A DNA stretch of 64,000 nucleotides from Muribaculaceae bacterium Zag1 (lineage in GTDB: Bacteria > Bacteroidota > Bacteroidia > Bacteroidales > Muribaculaceae), in the NCBI GenBank assembly GCA_002633115.1, contig NWBJ01000010.1, positions 1 through 64,000 of the forward strand, read 5' to 3'. Under the pieces are notes generated by a model that saw only the letters and a program-made list of their open reading frames with translations, had not been told where the DNA came from and did not search any database. Each line of letters starts with the position of its first letter. The first letter of the stretch is position 1. The translations under genes and the position numbers were made by a program. Shown here in pieces: positions 46,630 to 56,169 of this stretch.

Positions 46630-48946
46630 TGTAAGGTATCGCCTTAAACAGGCTGGCTATCTCCGGGTTGATGATTTTGTCATCAACCCTTGTCATTTCT
46701 ACGGTCCACATCTTCATCTTGTCTCCATATTCCACTCCCGTTTTGCCTGTTTGTGGGTCAAAGAATATTATCTTCTTTCCCTGTTTCTCCAACATGAAGA
46801 CGTGCGCTTCGCCGTTCTTCCATCCGCAGTATATCTCATATCGCCCATCTTCTTTAGCCACTGCTCTCACCCATTTCTCCAATCTCTTTTGGGTTACGGT
46901 TTTGAATCCCTGTTTCACCGCCCATGGCCCATATTCCTTTGGCACGACTTTGCTTCCGTCCGGGTTCAGGAATCTGTCGTGCCAGTCCCCTATAACTTTA
47001 TTCAGTTTTTGGTAGGCAAGTCCTATCTTATCCCCATTGGCCTCTCGGTGCCATTTGTCCGTGTATGAGCCCAAGGCCTCCACTGGAAATCCTCGCCTCC
47101 TCAGCTCATGCGTCACTGTGCAGGTTTGGCAGTTGATGCCATAGGCGTAACTCTCCCCGTGCCTCGGGTTCTCCCTGCCACTGTTCGCCAGTTCGTAACT
47201 CATTGGCAGTCCCTTGGTGGTTCCCAGAGCCCTCTCCAAATCCACGTCATTCTGGCTCCGCTTGATGTTCGTTGCCGCCATTGATTCTTTCTGCCATGTC
47301 GCGAATGGCCGGTTCCTCCACCGCTGCTGTATGTCTTTTATGCTGCGGTTAAGCCAGCGATCCAATTGGTTGAATAGCCGCAATGCCTCCGCGTGGTCCT
47401 TCGGCGGAGTCGCGAGTGCCATGTATAGCGAAGTCTGGCTGTAGTCCGAGTAGCGCATCTTCTCTTTCTTGAAGTAATCCCATGCCCGGTCTTGATAATC
47501 CTGGAATCTCTTATTGTCCCACCTCTGCTGTATCTCTGCCGCCTGACTTGCGCTGCGGTTGGCGTGTCGGATCTCAGCGTTGCGCTTGATCCACCTCTGG
47601 CGGATGTCGGCTATCTGATCAGGTGTTCTCTGCGCGTGGCGGATGGCCGCTGCCTCCTTGATGCTCAGTTTCTTCTCCGGCTCTGGCGCAGCGTCGGTTC
47701 CTGCCGCTATCGGTGTACCTGCGCAGTACTGAGCGTTCCGCGCCACAAAATATGGCGTCTTGCCCCGACCCGCTGCCTTCTCCAGCCGCTCCGCGTTGTC
47801 CTCCAGCCACCTCTGGAAGTTGGCCGGTGGCTCGGTGATGGTGCCTGGTATCCGGTATTGGCTCATGTCCTCTCCCGCCTTCTTCCTCCGCATGTATTCT
47901 GCTATCTCGTCCTGCGTCGCGGTGATCGCGTAGGCGTAACACCGGCATTGCGGGTGCCATCCTGGAAAATCGAAGTCTGGCGGGTAGTCCCCTGCCAGGT
48001 CATCGCAGATGTCTATCAATGGCACCTTGTGTCCCTCCCCGTCGGTGGTCGTGTGGTTATTGCTGAGGCTGACGCGTATCCCCTTCACCCACCAGCTCGC
48101 CCTCCAGCGGTCGGTGTCGCTGGCGTGGTAAGCCATGTTCACCTCGGTGCGGGCCATGCGCATGGCGTTCTTGTAGCTGCTGCGGTACACTCCTGTGCCG
48201 TAGCGGTAATTCTCGAGGTTCACGTCTTTCCACTTGTATGTCTGGGTGGCTGCGTCCCAGTACCTCTTCTTCCATTTCTTTCCCCATTGCGGTCTGGCCA
48301 TCTGCTTGCCGGTTGCCGCGTCTATCACCGGCTGTCCTTTATCGTCCACCATGGGTATTTCCCCGATCTTGTAGCGGAATCTCCTAAAGAAATTGTCGGG
48401 ATTCTGCAGACAGTGCCTTATCTCCTGGCTCAGTTTCTGCGCTGGGGTCCCGCATGCCAGAGCCACCTCGATGCCCTGCTCGATGTCGGCTTGCATCTTC
48501 GCGGTCAAGTTCCACACCCGGTCGCTCAGTTTCAAGCCCTGCATCTTCCTGCTCTGGAATGCCTCGAGAGCCTTGAGGCCCTGCTCATCGGTGCGCCCGT
48601 CGGCCAAGGCTTTTTGCAGTTCCTGGTTGTTGGCAGCGATGGCTGCCACCGCTACGGCGTTGGTGGAGTTGGCCCTCAGCCATGCCTCCTTGCTCCCCTG
48701 CTCGATCTTGCTCTGCAATCGGCTCCGCAGTTTGGCGATGATCTGCTCCAGTTTCTTCCTGATTGTCGGGTTCTTGGAAAAGTCCACATTTCCTCCTCCC
48801 TTCGCAATCTTCGCGGCCTCCTTGATGGCCTCGTCGATGAGGCTCTGCACCTCCTGCGCGAGTTGGTCGCCTCCGAATAGGTTATCTTTGTAGCCTTCGA
48901 GGAAAATCTTGGCTATCTGGCCCTGCTGGTCTTTGTCATTCGCCAT
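46610..48946 (-). CDS. Mu gpF-like minor head protein with C-terminal papain-like (Tox-PL-type) domain
   Basis: MRMARTEVNMAYHASDTDRWRASWWVKGIRVSLSNNHT...GWHPQCRCYAYAIT (gpF-like) and NCQTCTVTHELRRRGFPVEAL...GEAHVFMLEKQGKKIIFFDPQTG. Confidence 0.8.
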   Translation of the reverse strand: MANDKDQQGQIAKIFLEGYKDNLFGGDQLAQEVQSLIDEAIKEAAKIAKGGGNVDFSKNPTIRKKLEQIIAKLRSRLQSKIEQGSKEAWLRANSTNAVAVAAIAANNQELQKALADGRTDEQGLKALEAFQSRKMQGLKLSDRVWNLTAKMQADIEQGIEVALACGTPAQKLSQEIRHCLQNPDNFFRRFRYKIGEIPMVDDKGQPVIDAATGKQMARPQWGKKWKKRYWDAATQTYKWKDVNLENYRYGTGVYRSSYKNAMRMARTEVNMAYHASDTDRWRASWWVKGIRVSLSNNHTTTDGEGHKVPLIDICDDLAGDYPPDFDFPGWHPQCRCYAYAITATQDEIAEYMRRKKAGEDMSQYRIPGTITEPPANFQRWLEDNAERLEKAAGRGKTPYFVARNAQYCAGTPIAAGTDAAPEPEKKLSIKEAAAIRHAQRTPDQIADIRQRWIKRNAEIRHANRSASQAAEIQQRWDNKRFQDYQDRAWDYFKKEKMRYSDYSQTSLYMALATPPKDHAEALRLFNQLDRWLNRSIKDIQQRWRNRPFATWQKESMAATNIKRSQNDVDLERALGTTKGLPMSYELANSGRENPRHGESYAYGINCQTCTVTHELRRRGFPVEALGSYTDKWHREANGDKIGLAYQKLNKVIGDWHDRFLNPDGSKVVPKEYGPWAVKQGFKTVTQKRLEKWVRAVAKEDGRYEIYCGWKNGEAHVFMLEKQGKKIIFFDPQTGKTGVEYGDKMKMWTVEMTRVDDKIINPEIASLFKAIPYTKKKNR

Positions 48947-48969
48947 GTCTCTCTGCTTGCCTTATGCCG

Positions 48970-50364
48970 CTATAGGGATGGCTCCATGATGTCTGCCATG
49001 CCCTCTGCATTGATTTGCTCCATCTCTTCATCCGGGTCGTCTACATAGCCAGCCTCCTTGATGGCTGTCCTCTGGCTCATGAATGGTTTCCCGTTGGTGG
49101 CCATAGATAGATTCTGGAATTTCTCGCCCTCGTCTCGGATCTGGTATGGCGTGATGCGATGCTCCACCTCCAGCCGATCTATCGCGTCGGCTCGCTCTGG
49201 GTACATCATCTTCATGAATGCCTTCACAACGTTGGTCTCGCGGTCGAAGGCCTCAAGCCACAATCCGCTCTCGTCCTTCACCTTCATCTGGCAGTCTATG
49301 AACACCATCTTCCGGGCCTCGCCGCTCATCGGCGTGCTTTTCATGTTGTCCATGCTCATGTCGGGCAGTTGGAGCTGCATGAAGAAATTGTTTTTTATTT
49401 CCTGCGCCTGGTATTTGAGGCTGTCGATGGCTTGCGGCCATGTGGCGTAGCCATATTTAGCCCCCTCGGGGTAATGGAGCACGTTGCGGCTCTCGTTCTC
49501 CCCCGGTGCCTCTCCTCCAAAGTCGATGTTTCCATCTGCGGCCACCACCCAAGTGGGTCGGCTGTTCTTGCGGATGTAGTTGCCGTTGCGGCTCAGGGCC
49601 CACTCCAGCTCCTTCACGTTGTCGCTTTGGTCTTCCCAGATCGGCTCCCCTCGGTGCGCGTAGATGGCTGGTATCTTGCCCAGGTCGTAGGTCTCGCGCA
49701 GTTCCTCCTCCGCGCTCGCACCTGATGTGCGCCAGCGGATGTGCGTGTCAGCGGTGTAGGTCTCGAAGTAGGAAATTGCCATGCCGTCCTCCTGCCTGGT
49801 GTATTCGATACTCAGAGCGATCATGTCGTCGAATTCGTCAAACAGCGGGTACAGCCTCTCCCCGTATCGCCCTCGGTCGGAAAATGGCGAAAAGCTTTTG
49901 CACCTCAGCTTGATCTGGCTCTTGAAGCCGGCGTAGTTGGTCTCCTGCTCCTGCGCGTACCACAAGGTCATCACCTCGCAGCTCGCGTAGAGCCATCTCC
50001 CCCTCTCGATGTTGCGGCTGTTGATGCGGTTCTTCGTGTAGATCGCCTCCATGATTTTCGCCGCCTCCTTCTCGTCCTCCTGCCCGTGGTCGTTGTAGAC
50101 TCTCAGCACGTCGATGCCAAATAGCAGCTCCGCCATGCGCTTCACCGCCAGTTTCTGCCACCCCAGCGTGATGCGCGTCATCCTCTCCGTCTTTCCCTTC
50201 TTCGTCTTGTCGGTGTAGTTGGGATCGGTGTATACTGGGTGTTGCTTCTGGTCGTATTCCTTGTTCAGCGCGTCCCAGCTCGGCAGGATTATCGCCTTCT
50301 TCTTCAAGTCCGATATCGTCTCGCCCGCCTTTCTCCCTGGGTCGATTATCTCCTCTATAGTCAT
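48970..50364 (-). CDS. Phage portal protein
   Basis: 464 aa between terminase and minor head; NNFFMQLQLPDMSMDNMKSTPMSGEARKMVF. Confidence 0.8.
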   Translation of the reverse strand: MTIEEIIDPGRKAGETISDLKKKAIILPSWDALNKEYDQKQHPVYTDPNYTDKTKKGKTERMTRITLGWQKLAVKRMAELLFGIDVLRVYNDHGQEDEKEAAKIMEAIYTKNRINSRNIERGRWLYASCEVMTLWYAQEQETNYAGFKSQIKLRCKSFSPFSDRGRYGERLYPLFDEFDDMIALSIEYTRQEDGMAISYFETYTADTHIRWRTSGASAEEELRETYDLGKIPAIYAHRGEPIWEDQSDNVKELEWALSRNGNYIRKNSRPTWVVAADGNIDFGGEAPGENESRNVLHYPEGAKYGYATWPQAIDSLKYQAQEIKNNFFMQLQLPDMSMDNMKSTPMSGEARKMVFIDCQMKVKDESGLWLEAFDRETNVVKAFMKMMYPERADAIDRLEVEHRITPYQIRDEGEKFQNLSMATNGKPFMSQRTAIKEAGYVDDPDEEMEQINAEGMADIMEPSL

Positions 50365-50385
50365 GGCTGTATCGTTTGTTTCTGG

Positions 50386-51834
50386 TTAGTAAAGTATCGA
50401 TTCCATTGCCTCCTGCTCCTCGTCGCTCAGCTGCCGCGGTGCCTTGCGGAAATCCTCGCACATCCCCGTCAGAGCGTCTGGCGCGTCATCGTGCAGGTTG
50501 TTGCCCTCCTTCCGGTAGCTCTTCACCGCATTGGCGAATTGCGGCCACCTCAGCTCCCAGCCCTCTGGAAAGAATATCAGATTCTGCACCTCCGCGCTCC
50601 GCGTGAAGATGCGGCTCTGCTTGTTCGCTCCCTGGAAAAACCATGTGAAGGACATTCTTCGCCCTCCCTGGCTCCCCGTCTCTCTCACGTTGCGCTCTAC
50701 ATTCCGGCTGAATCCCCGACCGCCATTGTTGCTCTCGATCCTCACGCGCTGGGTGTCATTGCGCAGGAGCATTCTCGCAGTCTCTGGCTCAGTATATTCC
50801 ATGGGTTTGTCGGTGTAGAGCACATCGGTTATGTACATGGCTGTCTTCGTCTCTAAGTAGCAGATGCTGCACAGGTAGTCCGCTCCCGTGTCTGCCGTGT
50901 CGGTGTAGTTCTTCCTGGTGCCGCGCTCCATGGGCAGTGTCTGGTATGTCCTCAAGGCCTGGTACATCAGGCCCTCCAGCGGCTTGGGGTTCTGCATGAA
51001 TTGCGTCTCGTACACAAATGTGTTGACCTCCTCCAGGTGGTGCAAATCCTTCACCGTGTGCTTCAGCGGCCACAGGGCCTCCTCCTCTCCCTCCGCGTTC
51101 CTGGTCAGACACGGGATGCTAAGCACCTCCCATTTCTCTGGCTCTGTCGCCATCAGGTAACCGCATAGGTCGTTTTCGTGCAGCCTCTGCATGATGATGA
51201 TTATCGGCGTGTCCGGGCTGTTCACGCGGCTGCGGATCGTCGTCTCGAATCTTCGGTTTACCCTCTCCCTCACCACGTCGCTCAGCGCGTCCTCCGGCTT
51301 TATCGGGTCGTCGATGATGATGGCTCCGCTGAATCTGTACGGCTCTCCCGCTCCCCTTATCTCTCCCGCTCCAAATCCAGTTATCTGGCCCAGCGTCGAT
51401 GTCGCGTACAGTCCTCCCCCCTGTTCCGTGTCCCATTCGCACATCGTGTCGCTCCCGTATTTTATCCTGGCTTCAAAGTGCCGTCTGAAAGTCTCGCTCT
51501 TCACCGTGTCCTTTATCGCTATGCTGCTCGCCTTAGCCAGGTTCCCGCTGTAGCTCAGGTGGATGAATTTTGATCTCGGGTTGACCGCCAAACCCATTGC
51601 GATGAATCGTCTTACTGCCAGCTCTGTCTTCCCGTAGCGCGGCGCGATGTTGATGATCAAGTGCCTCGTCTCTCCCGCCAGCACCCGGTCCAGGGCCTCG
51701 CATATCAGCCGGTGGTGCCGCGCCACGATAAATTGCCTATCGGTCTCCGCCCGATAGGTGTATCTCGCGAAATTCAGCGTACCGCTCAGTAGCCAGTTCC
51801 TCGTGCATTCTATCTCGCTCCATGTCTCCTCCAT
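50386..51834 (-). CDS. Terminase large subunit
   Basis: HLIINIAPRYGKTELAVRRFIAMGLAVNPRSKFIHLSYS; GAIIIDDPIKPEDALSD. Confidence 0.92.
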   Translation of the reverse strand: MEETWSEIECTRNWLLSGTLNFARYTYRAETDRQFIVARHHRLICEALDRVLAGETRHLIINIAPRYGKTELAVRRFIAMGLAVNPRSKFIHLSYSGNLAKASSIAIKDTVKSETFRRHFEARIKYGSDTMCEWDTEQGGGLYATSTLGQITGFGAGEIRGAGEPYRFSGAIIIDDPIKPEDALSDVVRERVNRRFETTIRSRVNSPDTPIIIIMQRLHENDLCGYLMATEPEKWEVLSIPCLTRNAEGEEEALWPLKHTVKDLHHLEEVNTFVYETQFMQNPKPLEGLMYQALRTYQTLPMERGTRKNYTDTADTGADYLCSICYLETKTAMYITDVLYTDKPMEYTEPETARMLLRNDTQRVRIESNNGGRGFSRNVERNVRETGSQGGRRMSFTWFFQGANKQSRIFTRSAEVQNLIFFPEGWELRWPQFANAVKSYRKEGNNLHDDAPDALTGMCEDFRKAPRQLSDEEQEAMESILY

Positions 51835-52275
51835 CTATGTCTCTTCCTCCAGCTTCCGGATAAACTCCTGGGCCTCCTCCCGCGTCAACTGCCGGTTCTG
51901 TTGCACCAGCGGCTCCCCGCCCTTGCCGGTGACCTCCACCTTCTGTTCCAGCTTGCCGTATACTCTGTCGCGCAGCTTGTCGAGCGTGGTGGTCTTGCCA
52001 TTCTTCATGTCGCCGAGGATGGCGAAGGCTATCCCTTTGGCGTAGGCTGGCGATTCGTCGGCCTTGCATATCAGCGTGAGTTCGTTGCTGGTGGCCACCA
52101 TCAGTGTCTCTTCCCAATCCCTGAGCTCAGTCTGGCTCATGCCGTATAGCTCCTTGGCTTTTTTCTTTCCAAGGAGTTTTGCTTTGGTCTGGGCTGTGCG
52201 GTTCTTGGGCCTCCCTTTAGGGTTGCCGCTCTCGCCCGGCTTCCATGGCTCTCTTAAGTTCTGCGGATTCGGCAT
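51835..52275 (-). CDS. Terminase small subunit-like (DUF5681-type N-terminus)
   Basis: REPWKPGESGNPKGRPKNR; adjacent to large subunit. Confidence 0.7.
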   Translation of the reverse strand: MPNPQNLREPWKPGESGNPKGRPKNRTAQTKAKLLGKKKAKELYGMSQTELRDWEETLMVATSNELTLICKADESPAYAKGIAFAILGDMKNGKTTTLDKLRDRVYGKLEQKVEVTGKGGEPLVQQNRQLTREEAQEFIRKLEEET

Positions 52276-52288
52276 GTCGGTGTTAATT

Positions 52289-53653
52289 TCAGGTTGTCTC
52301 GGTGTTCGCCTGGTCGTTGATGTTGCAAAGCCATTGGGCCTTCTTCTGGGTCAAATCCTCCCACCGCTTGATTATCACGTCGGCGTAGGCTGGGTCGAAT
52401 TCCACCATGCGGCACCTGCGGCCCAGTTGCTCGCATGCAATCATCGTGGTGCCGCTCCCTCCGAATGTGTCCAGCACCAGTTGCTTGCGGCGGGTGGAAT
52501 TGCTGATTTGACGGCCTATCAGCGGCACCGGCTTCATCGTCGGATGCTCCGCATTCCGCAGAGGCTTGTTCTCGTCTATAACTGTCGTGGGGTAGGTGCC
52601 GTCCAGGAAATTGCGCAGCATCTCCTTCAGCTCGTCCTTCGTCATCGCGTCTATGTCCGGCTTCTTCTCAATGATGGTCGTCAGATCCCTGCGCTCCACA
52701 AAGTAATGGCTCGCCCCTTCCTTCCATCCGTAGAGGCATGGCTCGTGCTTCCACTGGTAGTCCTGCCTCCCCAATACCAGGCTGTTCTTGTTCCAGATCA
52801 AGCACTGCCGCACCTGCCAGCCGGTGCGCTTGGCTGCGGTCCTGAAGTTGTAGCCCTCGCTGTCGGCATGCCAAATGTAGAAGGCTCCCCCCTGCTTGAG
52901 GTGCGCGTTGGCGTTCTCAAAGGCTGCGCATAGGAATTCCTGGAATTGCGCGTCGGCCATCTTGTCGTTCTGGATCTTCTTCCCGTTGCTCCCCTCGTAG
53001 TCCACGTTGTATGGCGGATCTGTAATCAGGCAGTCTGCCGCCTCTTCCTCCATCAGTGCGTCAAGGTATTCTATCTTCGTGCTGTCCCCCACTATCAGCC
53101 GGTGGTCCCCCAGCGCGTAAATGTCGCCCAGACGGCTCTGCGGCTTTTCGGGCAGGTTCCCCTCCACATCGTAGTTGTCTTCCTCTGCCTCTTCCTCGCC
53201 CTTCGGCACCGCTATCACCGGTATCTCGATGCATACCTCGCTCAGCATTTCCTCTCTCCACTTGTTCGCCAGCTTGTCAAAGTCCCATTTGCCAAAACTC
53301 GAGTTATCCAGCAGTATGTAGTAATTCAGCGTCTCTGCGTCTGTCCCCTCCGGTATCACCTTCCCGATCGCGTATTCCCATCCCAGGTCTTTCATTGCCT
53401 GGAGCCTCATGTTGCCCCCGATCGTTATCCACAGCCCCTCGTGCCGGTACACCTTCAGTTCGTTCAGTGCGGTGAATTCTGGATGCTTCTCCAGAGATTT
53501 CTTCAGCTTCCTAAATTCAATGTCGGTCATCTCCCTGGGGTTTTCATTCACCCCGGGAATCTGGCCGACATTGTTGTCGATTTCCGCTATCGGTATCTTC
53601 AAGCTCTCCGCCACCTCTATCTCTGGCGGTGCCTCCTTCTTTTTCTTCGCCAT
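52289..53653 (-). CDS. ParB-like plus site-specific DNA methyltransferase (N4/N6)
   Basis: ITIGGNMRLQAMKDLGW (ParB-like); CLITDPPYNVDYEG; LVLDTFGGSGTTMIACEQLGR. Confidence 0.9.
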   Translation of the reverse strand: MAKKKKEAPPEIEVAESLKIPIAEIDNNVGQIPGVNENPREMTDIEFRKLKKSLEKHPEFTALNELKVYRHEGLWITIGGNMRLQAMKDLGWEYAIGKVIPEGTDAETLNYYILLDNSSFGKWDFDKLANKWREEMLSEVCIEIPVIAVPKGEEEAEEDNYDVEGNLPEKPQSRLGDIYALGDHRLIVGDSTKIEYLDALMEEEAADCLITDPPYNVDYEGSNGKKIQNDKMADAQFQEFLCAAFENANAHLKQGGAFYIWHADSEGYNFRTAAKRTGWQVRQCLIWNKNSLVLGRQDYQWKHEPCLYGWKEGASHYFVERRDLTTIIEKKPDIDAMTKDELKEMLRNFLDGTYPTTVIDENKPLRNAEHPTMKPVPLIGRQISNSTRRKQLVLDTFGGSGTTMIACEQLGRRCRMVEFDPAYADVIIKRWEDLTQKKAQWLCNINDQANTETT

Positions 53654-53671
53654 TTATCTTTTCTCTGTCCC

Positions 53672-54087
53672 TTAAAATGGTGCGCGTTCTTTCTTCGGCT
53701 TTTGCCTCGCGTAATACTCCACCTCCGCCTTTGCTGCCTTGAAGGCTTCCGCTTTGCTCCCGTTCATCGCCGTCGCCATGCCTGATCCTCCCCATCGCTC
53801 TCGGTGCTGGTCGATGATTTTCCCATCTTCCTTCACTATTGTCTGGATGATTCCTCCTGTCCCGTAGCCCTGCTGCACATGTGAGAAGGTCGCGCTGTAT
53901 CCGTTGCCAAAATCTACGCTGGTCGCGCCTCCTTTCTCTGGTGCCTTGACCGCTTTCAGTTTTGCAAGTGCTTGGCTTTCAGAGTATTGTACCCCCCCGA
54001 GTATTGCGCCATGTTGCGCTGGCTCGATTTGGTGGTTTTCCCTCCGGCTCTCCATCGCTGTCCTTTCTGCCCGCTTCCTGTGTCCGA
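53672..54087 (-). pseudogene. Phage hypothetical protein split at a G7 tract
   Basis: MSDTGSGQKGQRWRAGGKTTKSSQRNMAQYSGG then VQYSESQALAKLKAVKAPEKGG... in a second frame; break at 53992-53998. Confidence 0.5.
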
Positions 54088-54116
54088 CATATCTTTCTGT
54101 TTTGAGTGTTCCCGAC

Positions 54117-54263
54117 TTTAGAATGGCCCGTCTACTCCCACTTGCCATTGCTTGGTGCTGCTCGATCGCTGCGCTGCCTTAGTCTTGCGCACCATGTTGC
54201 CGTTCTTAATCCACCAGCTGCGGCTCCGGTTCTTGCCGTTCCATTCGCTTCCTGAATCTGCCA
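54117..54263 (-). CDS. Small basic phage protein
   Basis: MADSGSEWNGKNRSRSWWIKNGNMVRKTKAAQRSSSTKQWQVGVDGPF. Confidence 0.45.
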
Positions 54264-54276
54264 TATATCTCTCGTT

Positions 54277-55056
54277 TTATCTTGGTTTGAATTTCGCCAG
54301 CTCCTTCCACAGCCCCTGGCCTCTCACCGGCTTCTGTATCGTGTAGAATTTCTCGATGATCCTGCCGAATCTGTCCTCATAGAAATCATGGAGCTCTGGG
54401 TTCTCCTCTATCGTGAATTGCTCGATCGCCCCGTTGCTGCGCAGGTTCGCGCTCCCGTGGATCACTATCTTCCTCCCCCCTGTGGTCCGGAAATGCACCG
54501 TCTTGGTATGCACGTCCGCCACCGCCAATTGGTACCGGTCCTCCATGTCCAGCTTCTCGTAAAGGTACGGAATGATGTCTCTCCGGTAATTGTTGTAAAA
54601 ATAAGTGCTTACCACCATGTCCAGCTCCCCGATGTACCCGTGCGTCATCAGGTTGTACAGGCTGTCCACATTCTCCTGGCTCAAGCTCAGCGTTGTGATC
54701 ACCATCCGCTCTGCCCTGATGTTGTGCGTCGTCAGCAATGCCTCGATGAAGTCCCCAAAGATGAAGCTCCCGCTGATGATCGCGTCCAGCCTCTCCCCGT
54801 GGTCCACCTTGCACTCCCTCGCCAATTCGACTGCGTTGTCGTATACCACCTGGTCCTGCTTCATTGGCACCAGCCGCGGCTTCACGTACCGATTCTCCGT
54901 GTCCGCCCTTTCCTCTGGGTCAAACATGAAGGCATCCAGGTCCACGTCCGGTATCTCGATCCCGCCTACGTCCGGCAGCTCGATGTCTATCTGGTCGCTC
55001 ACCTCCAGGTCTTCATCCCTGAACAGTCCCTTCGCTTTTTCTCGCTCCTGTTTCAT
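54277..55056 (-). CDS. Phospholipase-D-like (single HKD-type) protein
   Basis: VHTKTVHFRTTGGRKIVIHGSANLRSNGAIEQFTIEEN. Confidence 0.65.
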   Translation of the reverse strand: MKQEREKAKGLFRDEDLEVSDQIDIELPDVGGIEIPDVDLDAFMFDPEERADTENRYVKPRLVPMKQDQVVYDNAVELARECKVDHGERLDAIISGSFIFGDFIEALLTTHNIRAERMVITTLSLSQENVDSLYNLMTHGYIGELDMVVSTYFYNNYRRDIIPYLYEKLDMEDRYQLAVADVHTKTVHFRTTGGRKIVIHGSANLRSNGAIEQFTIEENPELHDFYEDRFGRIIEKFYTIQKPVRGQGLWKELAKFKPR

Positions 55057-55135
55057 ATTGCAAATTTATTTATTTTTGGCCCAGCCTGTTCCTTCGGCTG
55101 GGCCTTAGTTTTACACACCTGCCTATTTTTCTCCC

Positions 55136-55537
55136 TCAGCCTTTCTTGATCTTCCCTCCCCGGTAGTCTGCCGCTACCTTCCGCGCGGCCCAGGCAAAGC
55201 TCCGCCGGTACCCCAGCGTCTCGATGTCCCCGTTGTCCTTGAATTGCGCTATCTCCACCCGATTCCCTCCGGCCTCCTCAAAAAGATTTATATCGATGTC
55301 TTCCCCGGGGTGGTACAGTTGGATTTGCGGCTCCGTCACATCTCCCCAATCCGTCACCAGTTGGCTCTTGAATCCTGCTCGACGCGCTGCCGCATCCACT
55401 TGCAGCATCGCCTTCTGCGCCTTCTCGCTCCACCGTGGCCAGTCGCGCCAGCTCCCCCGGTTGCGTCCTGCGGCTTCCACCGCCATCTTTCTTTCTTCCG
55501 CTGTCAGCCTCATGTCTGTCTTTTTTTTGGTTGTCAA
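55136..55537 (-). CDS. Phage hypothetical protein
   Basis: 133-aa ORF. Confidence 0.5.
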   Translation of the reverse strand: MTTKKKTDMRLTAEERKMAVEAAGRNRGSWRDWPRWSEKAQKAMLQVDAAARRAGFKSQLVTDWGDVTEPQIQLYHPGEDIDINLFEEAGGNRVEIAQFKDNGDIETLGYRRSFAWAARKVAADYRGGKIKKG

Positions 55538-55571
55538 TTAAAAAAGTTTTAAGGAGAGAGGTCCTGGGTGC

Positions 55572-55931
55572 CTACGCTGGCTGTTCCTCATAGTAGGCGC
55601 GGTCCCACCATTCCACCTCCTCCAGAGCTTTCTTCGCCTTCTCCATGCGCTCCTCCATGTCGCGCAGCAGCCCGCGCAGCTGGCTCCCGTATATCCCCTC
55701 GGTGCTGTTGCCTCTCAGCCTCAGCCCCAGTTTCTTAGCCAGTTGCTTCAGCCCGCGGCGGATGCGCTTCTCCACCACTTTCTGTCCCTCGATCAGCTGG
55801 CCCCATGCAAATAGTTGCTCGCGGTCTTTCAGATCCATCGCTTCTTCCTCTCGCTCCATGTCTTCCCACACCTCGATGTGGGCCTTGATTTGCGCTGCCA
55901 GCGCTTCTGCGTCCTTGAAAATTGTTGTCAT
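55572..55931 (-). CDS. Phage hypothetical protein
   Basis: 119 aa, leader CCGCAACAACAATG. Confidence 0.55.
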   Translation of the reverse strand: MTTIFKDAEALAAQIKAHIEVWEDMEREEEAMDLKDREQLFAWGQLIEGQKVVEKRIRRGLKQLAKKLGLRLRGNSTEGIYGSQLRGLLRDMEERMEKAKKALEEVEWWDRAYYEEQPA

Positions 55932-55995
55932 TGTTGTTGCGGTTTTTGTGGTTGTCTTTTCCTGGTTGTCTGTCTCTCGGTTCCTCTGGGGTCGC

Positions 55996-56157
55996 CTATC
56001 GTATGCGCTTCACCTTTGCGGTCCCGTGCTGCTTGGCGTAAAATCCCCAGTTGTTCAGCACCTCTGCTTTCGAGGCTGCCCAGTCTCTTACCTCCAGCCC
56101 GTCTGCGTAGGCGATCTGGTACAAATGCTTCTTCTCGGTTCTTGCGGTTGTCTTCAT
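55996..56157 (-). CDS. Small basic phage protein
   Basis: MKTTARTEKKHLYQIAYADGLEVRDWAASKAEVLNNWGFYAKQHGTAKVKRIR; leader ACACGACAATG; absent from the ORF track. Confidence 0.5.
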   Translation of the reverse strand: MKTTARTEKKHLYQIAYADGLEVRDWAASKAEVLNNWGFYAKQHGTAKVKRIR

Positions 56158-56169
56158 TGTCGTGTCGTT

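Noticed and set aside
47492-48880. 462-aa plus-strand ORF
   Set aside because: Antisense to the minor head gene, no supporting signals.
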